Source: Sycon ciliatum | Lineage: Eukaryota > Porifera > Calcarea > Leucosolenida > Sycettidae | Direction: 5' to 3' | Length of the DNA: 64,000 bases | Assembly: GCF_964019385.1 (NCBI RefSeq) | Contig: NC_088646.1 | Span: 41,546,563 to 41,610,562 of the forward strand | Part shown: positions 34,157-45,600 of the stretch, piece by piece | How the letters are laid out: every line of letters begins with the position of its first letter | Numbering within the stretch: the first letter of the stretch is position 1 | Position numbers and translations under genes: made by a program | Notes under the pieces: generated by a model | Seen by the model: the letters and a program-made list of their open reading frames with translations, nothing else | Databases searched by the model: none | Told to the model about the DNA's origin: nothing

Positions 34157-34837
34157 TCATTGGGGTTCCGCTGAAGGTGCCGGCGGTGGTGGCGGTGGTG
34201 GCCGGACTGGTTTAACGACCACCGACCGTAGCCGACCGGTGTAGGTTGCGCTGACCTCTTCCTCGTCTTCCGTGCCTCCGTAATCGAGATCGGTGTCCAG
34301 GTCCATCGCGACCTGGTCACCTTGACCTTCTGGCCCGCCGCGGACCGCGTCAGCATAGGAGGGCTTCTTGGGAGGTGCAGCATTGACAACTCCCGCCACA
34401 CTTCCCGCTGCCACCACGGCAGCTGCAGCAGTAGTCGCGGCAACTGTTACCGCCGCCTCACCGCGAGGCTTCTCCGCAGGCCAACCTCGCTTGGCCAAAT
34501 GCGCCTGCCACCGCTCCTCCCGCTTCACCCGCCGTCGGTCAGAACAGGACCTCTTTCCTGGTGCGACGTTGGCAGACTCCTCGCTTTCTCGTCGCCGCTT
34601 CTGGGGTAGGGAACCGTTCCGCCTTGGTACCGGAGGGGAATCCTCACTCCTGCCGGCATCCGCACCGACGAAGGAGGAGAAGAAGCCCTCCGATGACCGC
34701 TGCAACCGAACCAGCTCGCCACGCAGCCTCCGCAGCAGCGTGGCAGGCCGTTCGCGCCCGGTTGCCTCCAAGGCCGCCGCTCCGTCGCGGAGCGCCCTCC
34801 GGACCTCTTCTGCCTGGCAATTGCTAGTTTCCGCCAT
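34157..34837 (-). CDS. Accessory ORF upstream of gag
   Basis: 226 residues from the Met at 34837, which lies between the primer site and gag. Features: an N-terminal Arg/Glu-rich, probably helical part (EEVRRALRDGAAALEATG, TLLRRLRGELVRLQRSS), a basic segment (PQKRRRESEESANV, DRRRVKREERWQ), an Ala-rich run, KKPSYADAVRGG, an acidic patch (YGGTEDEEEV) and a Pro-rich C terminus. YADAVR resembles segments of nucleic-acid-binding retroelement ORF1 proteins, but this is weak. An upstream extension into the LTR exists (frame open to 34960) and is less likely. Not a standard Gypsy gene; function unknown. Confidence 0.55.
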   Translation of the reverse strand: MAETSNCQAEEVRRALRDGAAALEATGRERPATLLRRLRGELVRLQRSSEGFFSSFVGADAGRSEDSPPVPRRNGSLPQKRRRESEESANVAPGKRSCSDRRRVKREERWQAHLAKRGWPAEKPRGEAAVTVAATTAAAAVVAAGSVAGVVNAAPPKKPSYADAVRGGPEGQGDQVAMDLDTDLDYGGTEDEEEVSATYTGRLRSVVVKPVRPPPPPPPAPSAEPQ

Positions 34838-34860
34838 CCTTTGTAGAGTGGTGGGCAGAC

Positions 34861-34878
34861 CCTGCTCGCAGCGCCAAA
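34861..34878 (-). other. Primer binding site
   Basis: Immediately inside the 5' LTR the minus strand reads TTTGGCGCTGCGAGCAGG. The TGG that would pair with a tRNA CCA end starts 2 nt inside the LTR border. The tRNA species was not determined. Confidence 0.55.
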
Positions 34879-35510
34879 TGTCGTAACCGGGTATCCCGCT
34901 AGTAGTAGCGTTCAGCCGCAATATACGGCTACTGCCCAACCACTCACACAACAAGGTCACCGTAACCTAAAGGACGTTTATTGCCCCGGACAAGAAGAGG
35001 GAGAAACGAGAAGTGACCCTAGCGGCTACGAACACCTCCTATTGTAAGCTTAGCTAAAAACATGAAGTAAACATCAGCGCGGGTTATAATGCAATAGCGA
35101 ACGACAATGCCAGCTGAGAAGCAGTTACGCTGCTAATGTATTGTTCAGTGCAACAGCAATAGCACCGGCTATACGGTGAGGTCCTATGTTGTCATCAGCG
35201 GGACTAAGAGTACTCAGTACTAGTACGGACGTACATGTATATGCGCACCAGACCATAACGACGGTGACAGGTATGAATATGTCGCACTGTCACCAACTGA
35301 TTTGTCAGGGGAGAGCTAGAGGCAAGATGATGGCGGCGTGGATCAATACTACTACTAGTACATTACAACAAGTACACAGATGTAGAGGTAAGGGGATACG
35401 TAGTCGTTAGGACAGCTCTGCATGCATGATGCTCGCGGCCAACAATAATAATAACATACATCTAGTCATGAGTAGGAAAAGTCACAGTTGTAGCATTGCC
35501 GGATATGACA
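34879..35510 (-). repeat. 5' LTR
   Basis: 632 bp, same sequence as 29738-30369. It contains the element's presumed promoter; no TATA box was assigned. Confidence 0.92.
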
Positions 35511-38500
35511 CATACATTCTGACTACAGTGTCTATTATACTGTACATACATTCTGACTGCAGTGTCTATTGTACTGTACATACATTCTGACTGCAGTGTC
35601 TATTGTACTGTACATACATTCTGACTACAGTGTCTATTGTACTGTACATACATTCTGACTGCAGTGTCTATTATACTGTACATACATTCTGACTGCAGTG
35701 TCTATTGTACTGTACATACATTCTGACTACAGTGTCTATTGTACTGTACACACATTCTGACTACAGTGTCTATTGTACTGTACATACATTCTGACTACAG
35801 TGTCTATTATACTGTACATACATTCTGACTGCAGTGTCTATTATACTGTACATACATTCTGACTGCAGTGTCTATTGTACTGTACATACATTCTCACTGC
35901 AGTGTCTATTGTACTGTACATACATTCTGACTACAGTGTCTATTGTACTGTACATACATTCTGACTACAGTGTCTATTATACTGTACATACATTCTGACT
36001 GCAGTGTCTATTATACTGTACATACATTCTGACTGCAGTGTCTATTGTACTGTACATACATTCTGACTACAGTGTCTATTGTACTGTACATACATTCTGA
36101 CTACAGTGTCTATTGTACTGTACATACATTCTGACTACAGTGTCTATTGTACTGTACACACATTCTGACTACAGTGTCTATTATACTGTACATACATTCT
36201 GACTACAGTGTCTATTGTACTGTACATACATTCTGACTACAGTGTCTATTATACTGTACAAACATTCTGACTGCAGTGTCTATTGTACTGTACATACATT
36301 CTGACTACAGTGTCTATTGTACTGTACATACATTCTGACTGCAGTGTCTATTGTACTGTACATACATTCTGACTGCAGTGTCTATTATACTGTACATACA
36401 TTCTGACTGCAGTGTCTATTGTACTGTACATACATTCTGACTACAGTGTCTATTGCACTGTACATACATTCTGACTACAGTGTCTATTGTACTGTACATA
36501 CATTCTGACTGCAGTGTCTATTGTACTGTACATACATTCTGACTGCAGTGTCTATTATACTGTACATACATTCTGACTGCAGTGTCTATTATACTGTACA
36601 TACATTCTGACTGCAGTGTCTATTGTACTGTACATACATTCTGACTGCAGTGTCTATTATACTGTACATACATTCTGACTACAGTGTCTATTGTACTGTA
36701 CATACATTCTGACTACAGTGTCTATTGTACTGTACATACATTCTGACAGCAGTGTCTATTGTACTGTACATACATTCTGACTGCAGTGTCTATTATACTG
36801 TACATACATTCTGACTACAGTGTCTATTGTACTGTACATACATTCTGACTGCAGTGTCTATTGTACTGTACATACATTCTGACTACAGTGTCTATTGTAC
36901 TGTACATACATTCTGACTACAGTGTCTATTGTACTGTACATACATTCTGACTACAGTGTCTATTGTACTGTACATACATTCTGACTACAGTGTCTAATAT
37001 ACTGTACATACATTCTGACTACAGTGTCTATTGTACTGTACATACATTCTGACTACAGTGTCTATTATACTGTACATACATTCTGACTACAGTGTCTATT
37101 GTACTGTACATACATTCTGACTACAGTGTCTATTGTACTGTACATACATTCTGACTGCAGTGTCTATTGTACTGTACATACATTCTGACTACAGTGTCTA
37201 TTGTACTGTACATACATTCTGACTGCAGTGTCTATTATACTGTACAAACATTCTGACTGCAGTGTCTATTGTACTGTACATACATTCTGACTGCAGTGTC
37301 TATTGTACTGTACAAACATTCTGACTGCAGTGTCTATTGTACTGTACATACATTCTGACTGCAGTGTCTATTGTACTGTACATACATTCTGACTACAGTG
37401 GCTATTGTACTGTACATACATTCTGACTACAGTGTCTATTTTACTGTACAAACATTCTGACTGCAGTGTCTATTGTACTGTACATACATTCTGACTGCAG
37501 TGTCTATTGTACTGTACATACATTCTGACTACAGTGTCTATTGTACTGTACATACATTCTGACTGCAGTGTCTAATATACTGTACATACATTCTGACTAC
37601 AGTGTCTATTATACTGTACATACATTCTGACTACAGTGTCTATTGTACTGTACATACATTCTGACTGCAGTGTCTAATATACTGTACATACATTCTGACT
37701 ACAGTGTCTATTGTACTGTACATACATTCTGACTGCAGTGTCTATTATACTGTACATACATTCTGACTGCAGTGTCTATTGTACTGTACATACATTCTGA
37801 CTGCAGTGTCTATTGTACTGTACATACATTCTGACTACAGTGTCTATTGTACTGTACATACATTCTGACTGCAGTGTCTAATATACTGTACATACATTCT
37901 GACTACAGTGTCTATTGTACTGTACATACATTCTGACTGCAGTGTCTATTGTACTGTACATACATTCTGACTGCAGTGTCTATTATACTGTACATACATT
38001 CTGACTACAGTGTCTATTGTACTGTACATACATTCTGACTGCAGTGTCTATTATACTGTACATACATTCTGACTACAGTGTCTATTGTACTGTGCAGTGT
38101 CTATTGTACTGTACATACATTCTGACTGCAGTGTCTATTGTACTGTACATACATTCTGACTGCAGTGTCTATTGTACTGTACATACATTCTGACTGCAGT
38201 GTCTATTGTACTGTACATACATTCTGACTGCAGTGTCTATTGTACTGTACATACATTCTGACTGCAGTGTCTATTGTACTGTACATACATTCTGACTACA
38301 GTGTCTATTGTACTGTACATACATTCTGACTACAGTGTCTATTGTACTGTACACACATTCTGACTACAGTGTCTATTGTACTGTACATACATTCTGACTA
38401 CAGTGTCTATTGTACTGTACATACATTCTGACTGCAGTGTCTATTGTACTGTACATACATTCTGACTGCAGTGTCTATTGTACTGTACATACATTCTGAC

Positions 38501-39472
38501 TGCAGTGTCTATTGTACTGTACATACATTCTGACTGCAGTGTCTATTGTACTGTACATACATTCTGACTGCAGTGTCTATTGTACTGTACATACATTCTG
38601 ACTACAGTGTCTATTATACTGTACATACATTCTGACTACAGTGTCTATTATACTGTACATACATTCTGACTGCAGTGTCTATTGTACTGTACATACATTC
38701 TGACTGCAGTGTCTATTGTACTGTACATACATTCTGACTGCAGTGTCTATTGTACTGTACATACATTCTGACTGCAGTGTCTATTGTACTGTACATACAT
38801 TCTGACTACAGTGTCTATTGTACTGTACATGCATTCTGACTACAGTGTCTATTGTACTGTACATACATTCTGACTGCAGTGTCTATTGTACTGTACATAC
38901 ATTCTGACTGCAGTGTCTATTGTACTGTACATACATTCTGACTGCAGTGTCTATTGTACTGTACATACATTCTGACTGCAGTGTCTATTGTACTGTACAT
39001 ACATTCTGACTACAGTGTCTATTGTACTGTACATACATTCTGACTACAGTGTCTATTGTACTGTACACTCATTCTGACTACAGTGTCTATTGTACTGTAC
39101 ATACATTCTGACTGCAGTGTCTATTATACTGTACATACATTATGACTACAGTGTCTATTGTACTGTACATACATTCTGACTGCAGTGTCTATTGTACTGT
39201 ACATACATTCTGACTGCAGTGTCTATTGTACTGTACATACATTCTGACTGCAGTGTCTATTGTACTGTACATGCATTCTGACTGCAGTGTCTATTGTACT
39301 GTACATACATTCTGACTACAGTGTCTATTATACTGTACATACATTCTGACTGCAGTGTCTATTGTACTGTACATACATTCTGACTGCAGTGTCTATTGTA
39401 CTGTACATACATTCTGACTACAGTGTCTATTGTACTGTACATACATTCTGACTGCAGTGTCTATTGTACTGT
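35511..39472. repeat. 34-bp satellite, block 2
   Basis: Continuation of block 1 after the LTR element, about 116 copies. One unit near 38093 is shortened to 19 bp. A marker cluster at 37245-37450 (TGTACAAAC, GTGGCTATTG, CTATTTTACTG) recurs at 44579-44780. Confidence 0.97.
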
Positions 39473-40969
39473 TTTTTTTTTTACGGGGTAACGGCCTCTT
39501 TTACGGGCAAAATAAAGTCATGTAGACGTGAAAAAAATTGAGATACCATGAAAGTTAAAATAGAATTTTATTCAAGTACAATACATTGGGAAACTCCAAG
39601 AAATTCCACGTAAAACGGACGGAATTCAGTTTTCAATGGCCGATGCCTACCCCAGCACCATCCTGCGTCGACAGGCCTGTCAGGCGCCTTCTAGACCCGC
39701 GTAGCCGGAGGTCGACTGCATGGATCACAGCAAATTGGCTGCGAACTCGCACCCAAGCCATGATGATAGAAAATGGCTTGTCCCACTTGAGGGCGAGGCG
39801 ACCAGCAAGTCGCTTCTGATAGCTGGCGTATTCGCGATGTAGCACCCCATCCGTGGAACAAACCAGTGGTGTGAACGACCCACGGAGGTCCTCGGAGGCC
39901 TGACGATACTTCTTTTTCTTCGCATTAGCAGCGCGGTTGGAAGTAGCTTCCCAGGATGAATGGGAGTAACTGGGTGCGTTGGCATCAATGATGCGATTAT
40001 CAAAAAACGCCACCCTGTTATCCTCCCACACACCCCGGGCAAGCCAATCTGCCCGAAGAGCAGGCTGCCCCGTCCGATCACCCTCCGGCACCATGATCGG
40101 CTCGACGACAACACCACCGAATGCCATATCAGCTAGCTTTGCATCGCTATCACGCAGATCATTGTGGCCTCGCTTGATGAGTCCACCTTTCGGGCAGTCA
40201 AGGCCATGCTGGAGAGAGAAAGGCTTCCCGCAACCATCACATTGCGCTGGTAGGGCAAGCGGCTGCCGACCATAGCGGATGGCAAGTTGATCGCGGAATT
40301 CTGTACTCGACAGATCATACCCCTCGCGCTTCAGGGGCAACACCGTAAGCCATCCGGAGGCATTTCCCCGTACAATGCGGGAGAGGGTGCGCTCCTCAAG
40401 CTGCGGCAGGTCACTGAGAATTGATTGGCTGATTTCAGCGGAAATCACATCTCGTTCCCTGCTGATTTGGCTTGTGATGCGGCGACAGTGAGCGCTGTGG
40501 TCATTTACGTTTACGGGGTTACCAGATTGGATTGAGTTGCGCAGGATGTCAGTAGCGTTTCTCGAATTCTGGTAAGCCAGGGGTGCTGTGTGGACAGGAT
40601 CGGCCAAAGCCAAGCCACCATACTTGACTGGCAGGGTGAGGAGCTGGTGTTCCCGAGGAAGAACCTCCCGCCCAAGGATGGCTGGGGCAAATTGCTCCAG
40701 GATGACGTCTCGAAGCGGAGCAAACTCCTCCTCAAGACCCTGGACAACACGCTGCAGGTATGACCACTCACATGAGAGCGAGCGATTCAACGCACAATAC
40801 GCCGACTGGGGGTATTTCCTGGCAGCAGCGGCAAGGCAATTGACACTGCTCACCCACGTCTCCACTCTCTCCTTGACAAACGATCTCACTCCGTCAGGTT
40901 CACCGATACAGCCTCCTAGGAAACGGGCGGATGTGGCTACTTGGATGTTCAGATCCCCAAAGATATCAT
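39473..40969 (-). mobile_element. 5'-truncated LINE in the satellite, copy C
   Basis: Poly(A) is the T run at 39473-39482; the 3' UTR has TTTTGCCCGTAAAAGAGGCC (complement of 39490-39509). CTATTGTACTGT at 39461-39472 and 40970-40981 is a 12-bp duplication of satellite sequence. The 5' end is truncated. Confidence 0.88.
39633..40969 (-). CDS. LINE polyprotein C-terminal half, intact frame (5' truncated)
   Basis: Open from the truncation point to the stop at 39633, about 445 residues, with no break. It starts in the RT thumb/connector (FGDLNIQVATSARFLGG), then LPVKYGGLALADP, GNASGWLTVLPLKREGYDL and FRDQLAIRYGRQP. The Cys/His motif CDGCGKPFSLQHGLDC is intact (C-x2-C-x7-H-x4-C), followed by RGHNDLRD, VVVEPIMVP, LRADWLARGVW, FFDNRIIDANAPSY and KKKKYR. 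The conserved acidic residues and Tyr...Lys pattern fit a PD-(D/E)XK-like endonuclease following a zinc knuckle, as in R2-type LINEs (inference). It diverges from copies A, B and the one at 41616, so it is a different subfamily. RT motifs are absent. Confidence 0.75.
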
Positions 40970-41615
40970 CTATTGTACTGTACATACATTCTGACTACAG
41001 TGTCTATTATACTGTACATACATTCTGACTGCAGTGTCTATTGTACTGTACATACATTCTGACTGCAGTGTCTATTGTACTGTACATACATTCTGACTAC
41101 AGTGTCTATTGTACTGTACATGCATTCTGACTGCAGTGTCTATTGTACTGTACATACATTCTGACTGCAGTGTCTATTGTACTGTACATACATTCTGCCT
41201 GCAGTGTCTATTGTACTGTACATACATTCTGACTACAGTGTCTATTGTACTGTACATACATTCTGACTACAGTGTCTATTGTACTGTACATACATTCTGA
41301 CTGCAGTGTCTATTGTACTGTACACACATTCTGACTGCAGTGTCTATTATACTGTACATACATTCTGACTGCAGTGTCTATTGTACTGTACATACATTCT
41401 GACTGCAGTGTCTATTGTACTGTACATACATTCTGACTACAGTGTCTATTGTACTGTACATACATTCTGACTGCAGTGTCTATTGTACTGTACATACATT
41501 CTGACTACAGTGTCTATTGTACTGTACACACATTCTGACTACAGTGTCTATTGTACTGTACACACATTCTGACTACAGTGTCTATTGTACTGTACACACA
41601 TTCTGACTACAGTGT
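40970..41615. repeat. 34-bp satellite, block 3
   Basis: About 19 copies between the two LINE insertions, same orientation and variants as the other blocks. Confidence 0.97.
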
Positions 41616-42543
41616 AGACTTCAGTGTGACGGAAGCTCTTGCCAGCGTTGCCTCAGCCAAAGCGTCACAGCGTGCAGATCACCGCCAGAAAGCGAAGACC
41701 GACATCCGTGGCTTCGCTGCCGACGCATCGCCCACTTTGCAGCACACAATTCAGTTGGCAAGTGAGCCTGGCGCCTCCAGCTGGCTTACTTGTCGTCCGC
41801 TATCCCGTCATGGATTTGTGCTGTCCAAAAGCGAGTTCCGCGATGGTTTGGCACTGCGCTATGGCTGGCGGCCTTCTCGCTTACCGTCAACCTGTGTCTG
41901 TGGAGCCAGCTTCACAGTAGCCCATGCCCTGACATGCAGCACCGGAGGTTTCCCGTCACTTCGACACAATGAGGTGCGGGACATCACTGCCTCGCTATTG
42001 AAACGTGTCGCCAATAGTGTCGCTATCGAGCCACACTTACAACCGCTCTCTGGTGAGCAGCTCCGCTACAACACTGCCTCCACAGAAGACCAGGCTCGAC
42101 TTGATGTTGCGGCGAGTGGTGTTTGGGGAGGTCGGTTTGAGAGAGTCTTTCTCGATATTCGGGTTTTCAACCCCTTTGCTCCCTCAAATCGATCCTCTTC
42201 CATCACCGCTTGCTACCAGCGTCATGAACGTGAAAAACGGAGGCGATACGAACAGCGCGTCAAGGAGGTCGAGCGTGGAACCTTCATCCCTGTGGTTTTC
42301 GCTGCAACTGGTGGTACTGGTCGAGCTGCTGCCGCTCTCCTCAAGAGAATAGCTGCAATGGTCTCCGACAAATCTGGTGAGCCATACTCTGCAGTGATGG
42401 CATGGATCCGCTGCAGGTTCAGCTTCGCCCTTCTCCGTGCAGGCGTGGCTTGCCTGCGTGGTGCACGACGGCTGTATTCGCACCCGGAGGTGGCTGAGTC
42501 ATCCGCTCGACTCGCTGTCTCGGAAGCTGCCATACAGCACTAG
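41616..42543 (+). CDS. LINE C-terminal domain, intact frame (5' truncated)
   Basis: About 308 residues of LINE coding sequence; any Met upstream lies in satellite and is not original. Order: helical segment, GASSWLTCRPLSRHGFVLSK, FRDGLALRYGW, zinc-knuckle-like CVCGASFTVAHALTC (C-x-C-x7-H-x4-C), RHNEVRD, VAIEPHLQPLSGE, ARLDVAASGVWGG, FLDIRVFNPFAPSNR, YEQRVKEVE, FIPVVFAATGG and a basic C terminus ending at the TAG at 42541-42543. It is closely related to copy A and keeps the Cys/His residues copy A has lost. No RT remains. Confidence 0.78.
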
Positions 42544-42686
42544 ACACTTGTTTATGCCTCGTCATCATTGCTTTTTCTCGTATGGTCCATGTATGTAACT
42601 ACTGGTACTTGTTTTTATTGTATCACTGTGTTACTAAATTCTGCCCGTTCAAGAGGCCGGTTTACCATACTGTAAAAAAAAAAAAA
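41616..42686 (+). mobile_element. 5'-truncated LINE in the satellite, copy D
   Basis: Plus-strand copy of 1071 bp with poly(A) (42674-42686), 3' UTR containing GCCCGTTCAAGAGGC (about 42643), and CTACAGTGT at 41607-41615 and 42687-42695 as a 9-bp duplication of the satellite. Confidence 0.88.
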
Positions 42687-45600
42687 CTACAGTGTCTATT
42701 ATACTGTACATACATTCTGACTACAGTGTCTATTGTACTGTACATACATTCTGACTACAGTGTCTATTGTACTGTACATACATTCTGACTGCAGTGTCTA
42801 TTGTACTGTACATACATTCTGACTGCAGTGTCTATTGTACTGTACATACATTCTGACTACAGTGTCTATTGTACTGTACATACATTCTGACTGCAGTGTC
42901 TATTGTACTGTACATACATTCTGACTGCAGTGTCTATTGTACTGTACATACATTCTGACTACAGTGTCTATTGTACTGTACATACATTCTGACTGCAGTG
43001 TCTATTATACTGTACAAACATTCTGACTGCAGTGTCTATTGTACTGTACATACATTCTGACTACAGTGTCTATTGTACTGTACATACATTCTGACTACAG
43101 TGTCTATTGTACTGTACATACATTCTGACTACAGTGTCTATTGTACTGTACATACATTCTGACTGCAGTGTCTATTATACTGTACATACATTCTGACTGC
43201 AGTGTCTATTGTACTGTACATACATTCTGACTACAGTGTCTATTGTACTGTACATACATTCTGACTGCAGTGTCTATTATACTGTACATACATTCTGACT
43301 GCAGTGTCTATTATACTGTACATACATTCTGACTACAGTGTCTATTGTACTGTACATACATTCTGACTACAGTGTCTATTGTACTGTACATACATTCTGA
43401 CTGCAGTGTCTATTATACTGTACATACATTCTGACTGCAGTGTCTATTGCACTGTACATACATTCTGACTACAGTGTCTATTGTACTGTACATACATTCT
43501 GACTACAGTGTCTATTGTACTGTACATACATTCTGACTGCAGTGTCTATTATACTGTACAAACATTCTGACTGCAGTGTCTATTGTACTGTACATACATT
43601 CTGACTACAGTGTCTATTGTACTGTACATACATTCTGACTACAGTGTCTATTGTACTGTACATACATTCTGACTGCAGTGTCTATTATACTGTACATACA
43701 TTCTGACTGCAGTGTCTATTATACTGTACATACATTCTGACTACAGTGTCTATTGTACTGTACATACATTCTGACTACAGTGTCTATTGTACTGTACATA
43801 CATTCTGACTACAGTGTCTATTATACTGTACATACATTCTGACTACAGTGTCTATTGTACTGTACATACATTCTGACTGCAGTGTCTATTGTACTGTACA
43901 TACATTCTGACTGCAGTGTCTATTGTACTGTACATACATTCTGACTGCAGTGTCTATTGTACTGTACATACATTCTGACTACAGTGTCTATTATACTGTA
44001 CATACATTCTGACTACAGTGTCTATTGTACTGTACATACATTCTGACTGCAGTGTCTATTGTACTGTACATACATTCTGACTGCAGTGTCTATTGTACTG
44101 TACATACATTCTGACTACAGTGTCTATTATACTGTACATACATTCTGACTACAGTGTCTATTGTACTGTACATACATTCTGACTGCAGTGTCTATTATAC
44201 TGTACATACATTATGACTACAGTGTCTATTGTACTGTACATACATTCTGACTGCAGTGTCTATTGTACTGTACATACATTATGACTACAGTGTCTATTGT
44301 ACTGTACATACATTCTGACTGCAGTGTCTATTATACTGTACATACATTCTGACTACAGTGTCTATTGTACTGTACACACATTCTGACTGCAGTGTCTATT
44401 GTACTGTACATACATTCTGACTACAGTGTCTATTGTACTGTACATACATTCTGACTGCAGTGTCTATTGTACTGTACATACATTCTGACTGCAGTGTCTA
44501 TTGTACTGTACATACATTCTGACTACAGTGTCTATTGTACTGTACATACATTCTGACTGCAGTGTCTATTATACTGTACAAACATTCTGACTGCAGTGTC
44601 TATTGTACTGTACATACATTCTGACTGCAGTGTCTATTGTACTGTACAAACATTCTGACTGCAGTGTCTATTGTACTGTACATACATTCTGACTGCAGTG
44701 TCTATTGTACTGTACATACATTCTGACTACAGTGGCTATTGTACTGTACATACATTCTGACTACAGTGTCTATTTTACTGTACAAACATTCTGACTGCAG
44801 TGTCTATTGTACTGTACATACATTCTGACTACAGTGTCTATTATACTGTACATACATTCTGACTACAGTGTCTATTGTACTGTACATACATTCTGACTAC
44901 AGTGTCTATTGTACTATACATACATTCTGACTACAGTGTCTATTGTACTGTACATACATTCTGACTACAGTGTCTATTATACTGTACATACATTCTGACT
45001 GCAGTGTCTATTGTACTGTACATACATTCTGACTGCAGTGTCTATTGTACTGTACATACATTCTGACTGCAGTGTCTATTGTACTGTACATACATTCTGA
45101 CTGCAGTGTCTATTGTACTGTACATACATTCTGACTACAGTGTCTATTGTACTGTACATACATTCTGACTGCAGTGTCTATTGTACTGTACATACATTCT
45201 GACTACAGTGTCTATTTTACTGTACAAACATTCTGACTGCAGTGTCTATTGTACTGTACATACATTCTGACTGCAGTGTCTATTGTACTGTACATACATT
45301 CTGACTGCAGTGTCTATTGTACTGTACATACATTCTGACTACAGTGTCTATTATACTGTACATACATTCTGACTACAGTGTCTATTGTACTGTACATACA
45401 TTCTGACTACAGTGTCTATTGTACTGTACATACATTCTGACTGCAGTGTCTATTGTACTGTACATACATTCTGACTGCAGTGTCTATTGTACTGTACATA
45501 CATTCTGACTGCAGTGTCTATTGTACTGTACATACATTCTGACTACAGTGTCTATTATACTGTACATACATTCTGACTACAGTGTCTATTGTACTGTACA

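Larger units (their letters stand above)
29738..35510 (-). mobile_element. Non-autonomous Ty3/Gypsy LTR retrotransposon, recent
   Basis: Complete insertion of 5773 bp between two identical-looking 632-bp LTRs, inserted in the satellite with CATACA on both sides (29732-29737, 35511-35516). Minus-strand order is 5' LTR (35510-34879), primer site, accessory ORF, gag, RNase H-integrase, polypurine tract and 3' LTR (30369-29738). Protease and RT are missing, so it would need enzymes from a relative. Confidence 0.9.

Noticed and set aside
34368..34886. 172-residue plus-strand frame
   Set aside because: Antisense shadow of the accessory ORF in GC-rich sequence.
30045..35410. A duplicated 74-residue plus-strand gene (30045-30269, 35186-35410)
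   Set aside because: Identical because both lie inside LTRs; antisense to the element and without domain.
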